Positions 52,301-62,368 of a DNA stretch of 64,000 nucleotides are shown here, piece by piece. Numbering within the stretch: position 1 is the first letter of the stretch; each line of letters begins with the position of its first letter. The stretch is taken from assembly GCF_004193175.1 (NCBI RefSeq), contig NZ_SAUH01000001.1, forward strand, positions 4,121,001-4,185,000, read 5' to 3'. Below the pieces are notes generated by a model. It saw only the letters and a program-made list of their open reading frames with translations. It had not been told where the DNA came from and ran no database searches. Source of the stretch: Streptomyces sp. RFCAC02. Lineage in GTDB: Bacteria; Actinomycetota; Actinomycetes; Streptomycetales; Streptomycetaceae. Both the position numbers and the translations under genes were made by a program.

Positions 52301-53091
52301 TGGCGGCCGGCACGGTGGAGGTCCACACGGACCTGCCGGACGGCCCCGCCGGCCGGACGCTGCGGCTGGCCGACACCGCGTCGCCGGAGTGGCGGGCCAC
52401 CCTCGACGGCGAACCCCTCACCCCGGTGACGCTCGACGGCTGGGCGCAGGGCTTCGAGCTGCCGGAGGGCGGCGGCCGTCTCGACATCGTCCACGAGACC
52501 CCGTTCACCCACACCGTGTGGACCTGGGTGCAGGGCTTCGCGCTGCTCGTCCTGTGCGTGCTGGCGCTGCCGGGCCGCCGCGTCGTGGTGGACGACCTGC
52601 CCGAGGACGAGGAGCCGGTGGAGGAGGCGGCGCCGCAGGGGCGCCGCGCCCGCCGCGCGGCGACCGTGCCCGCGCAGGCCGGCCCGCCGGCGGAGCCGGG
52701 GGCGGGTCCGCCGCCCGGGCAGGACGGGGACGAGCCGGAGCCTGCTCCGGAGCCCGCGTACGGGCAGCAGCCGCCGTACGAGCAGCAGCCCGCGCCCGAG
52801 CAGCCCGCTCCCCAGCAGTACGACGCCTATGGCTACCCGGTGCAGTACCCGGAACAGGGCCGTATCCCGCAGCAGTCCGACAGCGACTGGGACGGCCAGC
52901 GCTACGACTCCGGCGGCTACGACCAGAACCGCTACCAGGGCAGCGGCTACGAGACCGATTCCTACGACCGGGCCGGATACGACCCCAACACCTACGACTC
53001 CAACACCTACGACCAGGGCGGCTACGGCCAGGACCAGGCGGCCCCGTACGACTATCCGGCGGACTACGGCGACGGGAGCCCTCAGCGATGA
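49390..53091 (+). CDS. giant membrane glycosyltransferase (GT2 plus multi-TM)
   Basis: The product has 1233 residues. The GT2-like domain (about 10-290) starts VTAVLVSHDGERWLPDVLKG and contains LWLLHDDSAPAPDALREL with the DD metal motif and RDDLDLCWRAHAAGH. Over a dozen hydrophobic segments follow, then an extracellular-type domain at about 850-1030 and another TM. The tail from about 1070 is cytosolic, low-complexity and rich in Gln, Pro, Tyr and Asp (PYEQQPAPEQPAP, then repeated YDxxxY units). It probably makes or exports a cell-surface glycan. It overlaps the next gene by 4 bases. Confidence 0.9.
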   Translation: MSVQSHPEFPRHVVTAVLVSHDGERWLPDVLKGLLGQDRPVQDVIAADTGSADASAGLVTDALGAERVLHLARRSGFGTAVAEAARTAPVLTPDELPYLKRPPAWDPVTRTWDNSTYDLPEYPHGEPVHWLWLLHDDSAPAPDALRELLRQADASPSAAVIGAKLRGWYDRRQLLETGVSVANSGRRWTGLDRREQDQGQHDQVRPVLSVSTAGMLVRRDVFEQLGGFDRRLPLMRDDLDLCWRAHAAGHQVLVAPAAVVRHAEAASRERRSIDCGGRLGGSPHRVDKAAAAYALLVNARGRVLPWVLFRLFLGTLLRVLAYLVGKLPGRALDETAGLLGTLLRPGRILAARRRRKHAEAPGHDPRELRPFFPPAGATVRTTVEQIVSNFSGRNDPAASSGGRHGGLESGPTSDDADDLQVEQFARVRRLARRPGPMLFLGLLLAALLACRDLIGGGALTGGALLPAPAEAGALWDRYLETWQPIGTGGTEAAPPYLAFLGLLSTLLLGKPGLAMTLILVASVPLAGASAYFSSRPLVMSRLLRAWGSIAYAFLPAVTGALAGGRVGTAVLAVLLPPMARCAIAALGHANGGRGPWRAVWAYALLLTITTAFTPVVWPLTLLLAVCAIALPLRGAAGAARARLPRVAVVLLTPLALLGPWSWSVVLDPSRFVHEAGLPFDPGQPGAEQLLNVNPGGPGTPATWLLAGLVLAALGALLRAERRLAITTSWTVALAGFAFAVWSSDEAWAGPATLVQGLALLCAGVLGADGARYRVAAQSFGWRQPVAVAVAGAAAIGPLLAAAGWVLGGAGGPLERGNPVQVPAFVAEDSANQDQARTLVLSGRGGDDTPADHVTFSLVRGSGVRLGDADLAAELGGDSALAAAVGDLAAGSGADQASVLAGYAIRYVLVQDGSPEALRDVLDTTPGLQRLSQEDGTSLWRVDRDLARVMVLPPAGDGEDRAPGVGADAVPVAAGTVEVHTDLPDGPAGRTLRLADTASPEWRATLDGEPLTPVTLDGWAQGFELPEGGGRLDIVHETPFTHTVWTWVQGFALLVLCVLALPGRRVVVDDLPEDEEPVEEAAPQGRRARRAATVPAQAGPPAEPGAGPPPGQDGDEPEPAPEPAYGQQPPYEQQPAPEQPAPQQYDAYGYPVQYPEQGRIPQQSDSDWDGQRYDSGGYDQNRYQGSGYETDSYDRAGYDPNTYDSNTYDQGGYGQDQAAPYDYPADYGDGSPQR

Positions 53092-54674
53092 ACCGCACCC
53101 TCATCTCCCTGGTGGCGGCGGTCGCCGGCCTGGGCGCGCTCACCGGCGCCGCGACGCTGCGGGGCGACGACACCGACACCGCGACGCTGGAGCAGCGGAT
53201 GCCGGTGCCGGTGGAGCGGTCCACGCTCACCTGCCCGCGCCCGACGGCGTCCGAGTCGGCCACCACCTGGTACACCGCCTACACCCCGCCCCTCGCCGAC
53301 GCGCGGGACCTGGCGGACGGGGAGGACGGCGACGGCGGGTCCGGCGGGGCGTCGGCAGCGCTGGTCCCCGCCCCTGAGTACGCCCCCGACGTCAGCGACG
53401 GGACCGAGGAATCGGACGGCGGTGAGGAGACGGAGGGCGACGAGGAGGACACGGAGGAGTCCGGCGACACGGAGCCCGTCGTCCCCCTGGAGGAGACCGG
53501 CATCCCCGTCACCACCGACGTGGACGGCCCCGACGGCCCCGCGCTCACCGGTACCGCCGAGGGCGCCCTCGCCCCCGGCTGGACCGTGCAGCAGACCACA
53601 CGCCTCACCGGCTCGGCCGACCACGGCGTCCTCGGCACGTCCTGCCAGACCCCCGACACGGAGTTCTGGTTCGCGGGCGCGAGCACCGCCGGATCACGCC
53701 GCGACTACGTCCACCTCACCAACCCGGACCCCGCCGGCACCGTCGTGGACATCGAGCTGTACGGCCCCGAGGGGCCGATCGAGTCCGAGACCGCGCAGAA
53801 CATCTCCGTCCCCGGCGGCACCACCGTCCCGGTCCGTCTCGGCAGCCTCACGGAGGCCGAGGTCCCCGCGCTCGCCGTCCACGTCACCGCCCGCACCGGC
53901 CGTATCGGCGCCCAGGTCGAGGCCGTGGACGCCACCGGCGGCGCCGACTGGCTGCCCCCGTCCGACGCGCCCGACGACACGCTCGTCATCCCCGGCATCC
54001 CGGCGAACGCCCGCTCCGCCCGCCTGGTCGCGTTCACACCGGCCGAGGAGGACGTGGTGCTCGACGTCGGCCTCGCCGGCGCGACCGGCACCATCACCCC
54101 GGCGGGCCACGAGACGATCGACGTGAAGGCCGGCACGGTCACCGCCGTCGATCTCGGCAGCCTCACGCAGGACGAGGCCGGCTCGCTCGTGCTCAGCCGT
54201 GCCTCCCGCACCGGGTCGGGGCCGGTGTTCGCCGCGCTCCAGGTGACGCTCGGCGGGCCGGACGAGGACGACCCGACGGAACTCGCCTTCATCCCCGTGA
54301 CCGGCCCGGTCGACACCCGCGCCACTGTCTCGGGCAACACGGCGTCCGGCACGGCGCTCACCCTCGTCGCGCCCGACGAGGCGGTCGAGGCCACGGTCAC
54401 CATCTCCGCGGGCGCCGGGGGCGGCGAGCCCGTCACCGAGTCGTACACCGTGGACGGCCGCACGACGCTGGAGATCCGGCCGGAGCTGCCCGACGGCACG
54501 GACGGCCCGTACGCCCTCACGGTCGCGACGAGCGACGGCCCGCTGTACGCGGCACGCGTCCTGACCATGGGGGACGAGGACGCCCCCGAGTTCACCGTGC
54601 AGACGCTGACGGACGACCGTTCCACGGTCGCCGTGCCCGACACCGAGGAGGACCTCGCCGTCCTCACCGACTGA
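53088..54674 (+). CDS. secreted/anchored DUF5719 protein
   Basis: The product has 528 residues. An N-terminal signal anchor (LISLVAAVAGLGALTGAATL) is followed by a very acidic linker at about 75-145 and then repeated beta-rich modules with DYVHLTNPDPAGTVVDIELY and GSLTEAEVPALAVHV patterns, which match DUF5719. The ATG lies within the upstream stop (ATGA), so it is coupled to the giant glycosyltransferase and is likely its extracellular partner. Enzymatic activity is not evident. Confidence 0.87.
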   Translation: MNRTLISLVAAVAGLGALTGAATLRGDDTDTATLEQRMPVPVERSTLTCPRPTASESATTWYTAYTPPLADARDLADGEDGDGGSGGASAALVPAPEYAPDVSDGTEESDGGEETEGDEEDTEESGDTEPVVPLEETGIPVTTDVDGPDGPALTGTAEGALAPGWTVQQTTRLTGSADHGVLGTSCQTPDTEFWFAGASTAGSRRDYVHLTNPDPAGTVVDIELYGPEGPIESETAQNISVPGGTTVPVRLGSLTEAEVPALAVHVTARTGRIGAQVEAVDATGGADWLPPSDAPDDTLVIPGIPANARSARLVAFTPAEEDVVLDVGLAGATGTITPAGHETIDVKAGTVTAVDLGSLTQDEAGSLVLSRASRTGSGPVFAALQVTLGGPDEDDPTELAFIPVTGPVDTRATVSGNTASGTALTLVAPDEAVEATVTISAGAGGGEPVTESYTVDGRTTLEIRPELPDGTDGPYALTVATSDGPLYAARVLTMGDEDAPEFTVQTLTDDRSTVAVPDTEEDLAVLTD

Positions 54675-54695
54675 CCGGGGCGGCGGCCGGCCGCG

Positions 54696-55142
54696 TCAGT
54701 CCTGGCCGTACCTCGGGTCGACGGACTCGGGCGCGAGCCCCAGGAGTTCGGCGGCCTGCTCCACGACGACCTCGTGCACGAGCTGCGCGCACTCGTCCCG
54801 GTCACGGCTGCGCAGCTCGACGGGCCGCCGGTAGACGACGATGCGGTCGGGCCGTCCGCCCCGCGCGCGCAGCAGGCCGCCGAGGGGCACGGTGCCGCCC
54901 GCCGGGTCGGCGGCGTCGTCCGCCGGCGGCAGCGGCACCTCGAGGACGGCGAAGTCGACGTTGTCCAGCTCGGGCAGCCGCCGCCGCAGCCGCTCCGCCG
55001 AGTCGTGCACGAGGGAGTCGAACGTGTCCGCCCGGCTGACCGCGAGCGGCACCTGCGGCGGCGCCAGCGGTCCGCGCATGCCGCGGCCGTGCCGGTCGCG
55101 GTGACGGCGCCGGCCGGGCGGAACGGAGCTGGAATCGTCCAT
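54696..55142 (-). CDS. metallopeptidase-like protein (zincin-like, PF06262 type)
   Basis: A small protein of 148 residues. The conserved core includes VDFAVLEVPLPPADD, the basic IVVYRRPVELRSRDRDE and LVHEVVVEQAAELLG. In catalytic zincin-like members the last motif is HExxH; here it reads HEVVVEQ, so the second Zn ligand is absent. It is therefore probably not an active peptidase. It has an Arg-rich N-terminus. Neighbouring DUF3499 and manB genes are kept beside it in other actinobacteria. Confidence 0.83.
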   Translation of the reverse strand: MDDSSSVPPGRRRHRDRHGRGMRGPLAPPQVPLAVSRADTFDSLVHDSAERLRRRLPELDNVDFAVLEVPLPPADDAADPAGGTVPLGGLLRARGGRPDRIVVYRRPVELRSRDRDECAQLVHEVVVEQAAELLGLAPESVDPRYGQD

Positions 55143-55314
55143 CAACGTCCGACCATAGATGACGGGGCGCCAGATGGTGAGCACGCCGTCCCACCGCCCC
55201 ACCCCGCGGGGACAACCGCGAACCTCCGGACGAATCACCGCACACCCGGCGCCCGTGCGGCGACACGGCGGGGTGACGCTGCCCCGAGTCGTCGCGGCCC
55301 GCTCAGGAGTGCGG

Positions 55315-55320
55315 TACGGT
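55315..55320 (+). promoter_or_regulatory. -10 element, leaderless promoter
   Basis: TACGGT ends 8 bases before the GTG at 55329; no Shine-Dalgarno. Confidence 0.5.
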
Positions 55321-55328
55321 CCAACATC

Positions 55329-55709
55329 GTGAGTCCCGTCCGCCGCTGTTCGCGCACCGCGTGCGCCCGCCCCGCCGTGGCGACCCTGACGTATGTCTAC
55401 GCGGACTCCACCGCCGTCCTCGGTCCGCTGGCCACCTACGCCGAGCCGCACTGCTACGACCTGTGCGCCGAGCACTCCGAACGGCTGACGGCGCCGCGCG
55501 GCTGGGAGGTCGTCCGGCTCGCCATGGACCCCGCGGCCACCCGGCCGAGCGGCGACGACCTCGAAGCGCTCGCCGACGCCGTCCGCGAGGCCGCCCGCAC
55601 CCCGCCGCCCCGGCAGGACCCGCCCCCGGGACCGCCGCCGCGCGGCGCGGACCCGGTGGAGGTCGCCCGCCGCGGACACCTGCGCATCCTGCGCTCACCG
55701 GACCCGTAA
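55329..55709 (+). CDS. DUF3499 family protein
   Basis: Actinobacteria-specific protein of 126 residues. The conserved block RRCSRTACARPAVATLTYVY and the CYDLCAEHSERLTAPRGWEV segment carry four to five cysteines (Cys7, Cys12, and CxxxC with His) that look like a zinc-ribbon site. The C-terminal Pro-rich part is disordered. It precedes manB by 71 bases. Function unknown. Confidence 0.88.
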   Translation: MSPVRRCSRTACARPAVATLTYVYADSTAVLGPLATYAEPHCYDLCAEHSERLTAPRGWEVVRLAMDPAATRPSGDDLEALADAVREAARTPPPRQDPPPGPPPRGADPVEVARRGHLRILRSPDP

Positions 55710-55780
55710 ACCCCTCCCGGTACATTGAGCGGCGGAGCGCTCCCGACCGTAGCCACCGTCAGCCAGACAAGGGGTCACCT

Positions 55781-57139
55781 GTGCCGGACCTGTCACCGAT
55801 CGTGAAGGCCTACGACGTACGCGGCGAAGTCCCCGCCCAGTGGGACGAGGACCTCGCCGCGCTCTTCGGCGCCGCGTTCGCCGAGATCACCGGCGCCTCC
55901 GCCATCGTCATCGGCCACGACATGCGCCCGTCCTCGCCCGGCCTCGCGCGCGCCTTCGGCCGGGGCGCCACCGACCGGGGTGCCGACGTCACCGAGATCG
56001 GCCTGTGCTCCACCGACGAGCTGTACTACGCGTCCGGCGCCCTCGGGCTGCCCGGCGCGATGTTCACCGCGAGCCACAACCCCGCCCAGTACAACGGCAT
56101 CAAGATGTGCCGCGCCGGCGCCGCCCCCATCGGCCAGGACAGCGGCCTCGCCGACATCCGCGAGCTGGTCGAGCGCTGGGCCGACGAGGGCGCCCCGCGG
56201 CCCGTCGCGCAGCCGGGCACCATCGGGCAGCGCGACATCCTCGACGACTACGCCGCGCACCTGCGGTCCCTCGTCGATCTCACGGACATCCGCCCGCTCA
56301 AGGTCGTCGTGGACGCGGGCAACGGCATGGGCGGCCACACCGTCCCCACCGTCCTCGGCGGTCTCCCGCTCGACGTCGTCCCGATGTACTTCGAGCTGGA
56401 CGGCACCTTCCCGAACCACGAGGCCAACCCCATCGATCCGGCCAACATCGTGGACCTCCAGGCCAAGGTCCGCGAGACCGGCGCCGACATCGGCCTCGCC
56501 TTCGACGGCGACGCCGACCGCTGCTTCGTCGTCGACGAGCGCGGCGAGCCGGTCTCCCCCTCCGCGATCACGGCCCTCGTCGCCTCGCGGGAGCTGGCCA
56601 AGGCCCCCGGATCGACCGTCATCCACAACCTCATCACCTCCTGGTCCGTGCCTGAGGTCGTCGAGGAGAGCGGCGGCACGCCCGTCCGCACCCGGGTCGG
56701 CCACTCCTTCATCAAGGGCGAGATGGCCCGCACCGGCGCCATCTTCGGCGGCGAGCACTCCGCCCACTACTACTTCCGCGACTTCTGGAACGCCGACACC
56801 GGCATGCTCGCGGCCCTCCACGTCCTCGCCGCGCTCGGCGGCCAGGACGGCACCCTCTCCGACCTCGTCTCCGCCTACGACAGGTACGCGGCCTCCGGCG
56901 AGATCAACAGCCGGGTCGACGACCAGGCCGGCCGCGCCGCCGCCGTGAAGGCCGCGTTCGCCGACCGCGAGGGCGTCACCCTGGACGAGCTCGACGGCCT
57001 CACCGTCACGGCCGACGACTGGTGGTTCAACCTGCGGCCCTCCAACACCGAGCCCCTCCTGCGGCTCAACGTCGAGGCACGCGACGCCGACACCGTCGCC
57101 GCCGTCCGCGACGAGGTCCTCGCCATCGTCCGCGCCTGA
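55781..57139 (+). CDS. manB: phosphomannomutase/phosphoglucomutase
   Basis: Interconverts mannose-6-P and mannose-1-P (or the glucose forms) for GDP-mannose supply. In 452 residues the phosphoserine motif TASHNP puts the catalytic Ser at 98, the Mg loop DGDADR is at 242-247, the sugar-binding GEHSAHYY follows, and the phosphate-binding [12 protein letters not shown] is near the end. The GTG at 55781 has AAGGGG upstream. It forms a sugar-phosphate block with the Trm112-like, SIS and manA genes. Confidence 0.93.
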   Translation: MPDLSPIVKAYDVRGEVPAQWDEDLAALFGAAFAEITGASAIVIGHDMRPSSPGLARAFGRGATDRGADVTEIGLCSTDELYYASGALGLPGAMFTASHNPAQYNGIKMCRAGAAPIGQDSGLADIRELVERWADEGAPRPVAQPGTIGQRDILDDYAAHLRSLVDLTDIRPLKVVVDAGNGMGGHTVPTVLGGLPLDVVPMYFELDGTFPNHEANPIDPANIVDLQAKVRETGADIGLAFDGDADRCFVVDERGEPVSPSAITALVASRELAKAPGSTVIHNLITSWSVPEVVEESGGTPVRTRVGHSFIKGEMARTGAIFGGEHSAHYYFRDFWNADTGMLAALHVLAALGGQDGTLSDLVSAYDRYAASGEINSRVDDQAGRAAAVKAAFADREGVTLDELDGLTVTADDWWFNLRPSNTEPLLRLNVEARDADTVAAVRDEVLAIVRA

Positions 57140-57242
57140 CCCCCGCCCGCACCACCGCCCCGGCTCACCGCGCCGGGGCGGTGCGCCGTTGGGTAGGGTG
57201 AACGGCGACATCAGCGACACACCGAACCGCGGGAGACACGCC

Positions 57243-57416
57243 ATGCCGCTCGTCGAGGCCGCCCTGCTGGAGATCCTCGCCTGCCCGGTCTGTCACGCCC
57301 CGCTCCGCGAGGAGGGCGAGGAACTGGTCTGCACGGACGAGTCCTGCGCCCTGGCCTACCCCGTCGAGGACGGCATCCCGGTCCTCCTCGCGGACGAGGC
57401 CCGCCGCCGCGACTGA
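57243..57416 (+). CDS. Trm112-family protein
   Basis: A 57-residue zinc-ribbon protein with Cys14, Cys17, Cys30 and Cys35 (CPVC and CTDESC) and the C-terminal [19 protein letters not shown] strand typical of YcaR/Trm112. In other organisms Trm112 is an activator of methyltransferases; in bacteria the role is unclear. GGGAG precedes the ATG. TAGGGT at 57194-57199 is a possible -10. Confidence 0.9.
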   Translation: MPLVEAALLEILACPVCHAPLREEGEELVCTDESCALAYPVEDGIPVLLADEARRRD

Positions 57417-57473
57417 CCGCGGCACCCCCACCGGACCGTCGCGCCCGGCGCCCGCCGATCGGAGAGACCCCGC

Positions 57474-58673
57474 GTGATCGACGCCCCGCTGCTCGACGCA
57501 CCCGACGACCTGGTCCGCGCCGACCCGCACGGCCTGCTCCGCGCGGTCGCCGCGGCCGGCGCCCACGTCCGTACGGCGGCCCGCACCGCCGAGGAGTCCG
57601 ACCTCGCCCGGCTGCGGCCGGAGGGCCGCCCCGGTACCGTCCTGGTCGCCGGCACGGGCCCCGCCGTGCCCCTCGCCGCCGACCTGCTCGCCGCCCTCGC
57701 CGGCGACACCGTCCGCTTCACGCACCTGCGCCCCACCGGGCCGCTGGCCGCCCACGGCGCCCTCACCTGGCCCCTGCCCCGCTGGGCAGGCCCCCTCGAC
57801 CTGCTGCTCCTGCTCACCGCCGACGGCTCGGAGCCGGGGCTCGCCATGCTCCTGGAGGCGGCGTTCCGGCGCGGCTGCGCCATCGTGGTCGCCGCCCCGG
57901 CCGAAAGCCCTCTCGCGCAGACCGCAGCGCACCGCCGCTGCCCCGTCGTCCCCACGGACTCCGCTCCGTCCCACGCCCTGTCCCTGCCGGGACCCGGCGC
58001 CCCCGCCGCGGCACCGGGTCCCGCCTGGGCGCTCCTGACCCCGGCGCTCCTGCTCGCCGACCGCCTCGGTCTCCTCCAGCCGCGCCCCGGCTCGGGACCC
58101 GACGCCGACCCGCAGGCGGGACCCACGGCCGTCCAGGCGGTCGCCGACCGGCTCGACGCCCTGGCCGAACGCTGCGGCCCCAACGTCCCGGCGGCGGCGA
58201 ACCCGGCGAAGACCCTCGCCGTCGACCTGGCCGACACGTTCCCCCTGCTGTGGAGCGAGGGGCCGGTCGCCGGCGCCGCCGCCCGGCACGCCGCCGCGAC
58301 CCTGACCGCCCTCGCCGGCCGCCCGGCCCTCGCCGCCGGGCTGCCCGAGGCCCTCGTCGCGCACCGCGCCCTCCTCGGCGTCAACCTGGCCCCCGCCGAC
58401 GGCGACCCGGACGACTTCTTCCGCGACCGCGTGGACGAATCCCCGCCGCTCCACGCCCGTGTCGTGCTGCTCCGCGACCCCGCCCGGGCGGGTGAGGAGG
58501 GCACCGGCAGCGCCGCCGACACCGCCCGCGACCTCGCCACCGGACTCGGCACCGCCATCGGCGAACCCGCCGTCACCGGGGGCGGCGGCCTCCTCGCGAC
58601 CGCCGCCGAACTCATCGCCCAGCTCGACTTCGCCGCCGTCTACCTCACCGTCACCGCCCACCGGGGCGGCTGA
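57474..58673 (+). CDS. SIS-domain phosphosugar isomerase-like protein
   Basis: The product has 399 residues. A SIS fold (bifunctional phosphoglucose/phosphomannose isomerase-like) is suggested by VLVAGTGPAVPLAADLLAAL, the LLLLLTADGSE strand-loop and NPAKTLAVDLADTFPLLWSEG in the second half. The classic Ser/Thr phosphate loops are partly replaced by Ala and Gly, so catalysis is uncertain. It lies between the Trm112-like gene and manA, an order shared with mycobacteria. GGAGAG precedes the GTG. Confidence 0.84.
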   Translation: MIDAPLLDAPDDLVRADPHGLLRAVAAAGAHVRTAARTAEESDLARLRPEGRPGTVLVAGTGPAVPLAADLLAALAGDTVRFTHLRPTGPLAAHGALTWPLPRWAGPLDLLLLLTADGSEPGLAMLLEAAFRRGCAIVVAAPAESPLAQTAAHRRCPVVPTDSAPSHALSLPGPGAPAAAPGPAWALLTPALLLADRLGLLQPRPGSGPDADPQAGPTAVQAVADRLDALAERCGPNVPAAANPAKTLAVDLADTFPLLWSEGPVAGAAARHAAATLTALAGRPALAAGLPEALVAHRALLGVNLAPADGDPDDFFRDRVDESPPLHARVVLLRDPARAGEEGTGSAADTARDLATGLGTAIGEPAVTGGGGLLATAAELIAQLDFAAVYLTVTAHRGG

Positions 58674-58760
58674 CGGCGGCGGCCCCGCCCGCCCCGCACG
58701 GCCGCGGGACACCCGGCACGACGGCGTCCGGCCGACACACAGCAAAGGAAGCACCACCCG

Positions 58761-59954
58761 ATGGACCGCCTCAGCAACACCATCAGGCCCTACGCCTGGG
58801 GCTCCACCACCGCCATACCGCGGCTCCTGGGCACCGAGCCCACCGGCGAGCCCCAGGCAGAACTGTGGATGGGCGCCCACCCGGGCGCGCCCTCCCGCGT
58901 GGACCGCGGCACGGGTTCCGCCCCGCTGACCGAGGTCATCGCCGCCGACCCGGACCGCGCGCTGGGCGCACCGGCCGTCCGGGCCTTCGGCCCCGCCCTC
59001 CCGTTCCTCCTCAAGGTCCTCGCCGCCGACGCGCCGCTCTCCCTCCAGGTCCACCCCGACCGCACGCAGGCGGAGGCCGGATTCGCCGACGAGGAGGCAC
59101 GGGGCGTCCCCGCCGACGCGCCGGAACGCACCTACAAGGACGCCAACCACAAGCCCGAACTCATCTGCGCCCTCACCCCGTTCGACGGCCTGTGCGGCTT
59201 CCGGCCCGCCGCCGTCACCGCGGACCTCATCGACGGGCTCGGCGTGGACTCCCTCAAGCCGTGGGCGGACATCCTGCGCGCCGCGCCCGAGGGCGACGCG
59301 CTGCGCGAGGTCCTGACGGCCGTCCTCACCGCCGACCCGGACACCCTGGCCGACACGGTCCACCGCGCCGCCGAGGCCGCCGGCCGCCTCGCGGCAGACG
59401 ACCCGGACGGCCCGTACGCCGTCTGGGCCGGCATCGCCCGCCACTACCCGGGCGACCCCGGTGTCATCGCCGCCATGCTCCTGAACCACGTCCGCCTGCG
59501 CCCGGGACAGGCCCTGTTCCTCGGCGCCGGAGTCCCGCACGCGTACCTCAGCGGCCTCGGCGTCGAGATCATGGCCAACTCCGACAACGTCCTGCGCTGC
59601 GGCCTCACCCCGAAGCACATCGACGTCCCCGAGCTGCTGCGCATCGTCCGCTTCGAGGCCACCGACCCGGCCGTCCTCGGTCCCGCTGACGACGACGCCC
59701 CCGACCACGACTACACCGTGCCCGTCGACGACTTCCGCCTCTCCCGGCACGTCCTGTCCACCGGCGCCCCGGACCGCGACCTGCCCGCCGGCACGCCGCA
59801 GATCCTGCTGTGCACCGCCGGAGAGGTGCACCTGCGCGCCGACGACGGGAGCGGGATCACCCTCGCCCCGGGGCAGTCGGTCTGGGCCGCAGCCGACGAG
59901 CGGGTCACGGCCTCGGGGGCCGGGACCCTGTTCCGCGCCACCGTCACCGTCTGA
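58761..59954 (+). CDS. manA: mannose-6-phosphate isomerase, class I
   Basis: Zn-dependent cupin that interconverts fructose-6-P and mannose-6-P, 397 residues. The start MDRLSNTIRPYAWGSTTAIP is typical. Zn ligands lie in SLQVHPD, the KPEL motif, and the LRPGQALFLGAGVPHAYLSG cupin region. It supplies ManB with substrate. AAAGGAAG precedes the ATG. Confidence 0.95.
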   Translation: MDRLSNTIRPYAWGSTTAIPRLLGTEPTGEPQAELWMGAHPGAPSRVDRGTGSAPLTEVIAADPDRALGAPAVRAFGPALPFLLKVLAADAPLSLQVHPDRTQAEAGFADEEARGVPADAPERTYKDANHKPELICALTPFDGLCGFRPAAVTADLIDGLGVDSLKPWADILRAAPEGDALREVLTAVLTADPDTLADTVHRAAEAAGRLAADDPDGPYAVWAGIARHYPGDPGVIAAMLLNHVRLRPGQALFLGAGVPHAYLSGLGVEIMANSDNVLRCGLTPKHIDVPELLRIVRFEATDPAVLGPADDDAPDHDYTVPVDDFRLSRHVLSTGAPDRDLPAGTPQILLCTAGEVHLRADDGSGITLAPGQSVWAAADERVTASGAGTLFRATVTV

Positions 59955-60038
59955 CGCCCCCGCCGCCCGCCGGTACGGTCCGCGCACCGGGCCGTACCGG
60001 GGGAGGTACGGGCAAACTGGCCGAGAACCGGCGGCGGC

Positions 60039-60069
60039 TTGAGCCCTCCGGGGTGCCCGGGTGTAGATT
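60039..60069 (+). promoter_or_regulatory. candidate ahcY promoter
   Basis: TTGAGC (60039-60044) and TAGATT (60064-60069) with a 19-base spacer, about 165 bases upstream of ahcY. Confidence 0.5.
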
Positions 60070-60237
60070 CGGCGACGGAGTCACAGTCGATGCTGATGGC
60101 AGTCGGGCGGTCATCTGACCGGCCCGGCCGAGGGGAAAGAAGGCCCTCCGACGGACCGCGCAGCACGGACGTGCCCTCGCCGGCGCGCCCGCGCCCGCAC
60201 CTGTCCGCCATACGCTCACCTCCGAGGAGCAGACGTC

Positions 60238-61665
<1,428 letters not shown>

Positions 61666-61720
61666 CCGGCCGGTGCGCCCGGCCCCCGGCCGGGCGCACC
61701 CGTGCGCCGACCCCATCCCC

Positions 61721-62368
61721 ATGCCCAACGGCCGCTACCGCCTCCACGACCCCGAAGAGCGGGTCCCGCCCGCCGACGAGCACTTCCAGTGCGCGCCCGG
61801 CCCGACGGGCTGGCGCTACGTGTCCCGCACCGTGCCACTCGGCGACCGGGACACCCCGGACGCCTCCGGGGGCACGGTGGACCTCACCCTCGACGCCCTC
61901 GGACGGCCCGTCCGCCTCGAACTGACCGCCCCGCCCTGGCGCGTACGCGGCGCAGCGCTCGGCGGCCTCACCTGGGTCCGCATGGGCACCGACGGATCGG
62001 ACCCGACCGAGAGCACGGCACAGGCCCGGGCGTTCGCAGGGCGGTCACCCGCCTTTCTCGTGGCCACGGCCCGCCTGCTGCGCCTGCATCCCGGGGCGCC
62101 GACGGCCCGCGTCCGCCTGGTGACGTTCGCTCCGCCGCACCTCGCTCCCCGCACCCACGACCAGGGCTGGACGCTCCTCGGCACGGACGGGCACCCGACC
62201 GACTCCGGCGACCTGACCGTCGAGCACTACCGGGTGGACGACCTGGAGACCGGCGAGCGGTACACGGCGCACCTGGCCGGCGACGTGGTGCTCGCCGCCC
62301 CCGGCATCGAGCTGGAGGACCTCGACGGGCCGCCCTCGCGCGGCGGGCCGTTCAGCCCGGCGGAGTGA
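61721..62368 (+). CDS. conserved hypothetical protein, 215 aa
   Basis: Not recognised. The protein is soluble and beta-rich, with MPNGRYRLHDPEERVPPADE at the start, a Trp-rich centre and FAPPHLAPRTHDQGW. It has no signal peptide, cysteines or TM. It begins 55 bases after ahcY, possibly in the same transcript. Its last 17 bases overlap the convergent RDD gene end. An enzyme of unknown substrate or a lipid-binding DUF is possible. Confidence 0.8.
   Translation: MPNGRYRLHDPEERVPPADEHFQCAPGPTGWRYVSRTVPLGDRDTPDASGGTVDLTLDALGRPVRLELTAPPWRVRGAALGGLTWVRMGTDGSDPTESTAQARAFAGRSPAFLVATARLLRLHPGAPTARVRLVTFAPPHLAPRTHDQGWTLLGTDGHPTDSGDLTVEHYRVDDLETGERYTAHLAGDVVLAAPGIELEDLDGPPSRGGPFSPAE

Noticed and set aside
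49339..52512. A 1057-codon antisense open frame
   Set aside because: Composition is Gly/Glu/Arg repeat-like, with no family features and no ribosome site; it is a codon-bias artefact of the plus-strand gene.
49782..54674. A 1630-codon open frame overlapping the giant glycosyltransferase and DUF5719 genes
   Set aside because: It is Arg/Pro/Ala-rich with no domain and is the usual high-GC shadow frame; the real proteins in the other frames have clear domains and proper starts.
59955..60237. Possible SAH riboswitch upstream of ahcY
   Set aside because: I looked for the conserved SAH-aptamer blocks (GAGGAGCGNUGC and AGGCUCGG) and did not find them in order; only a promoter-like pair is supported.
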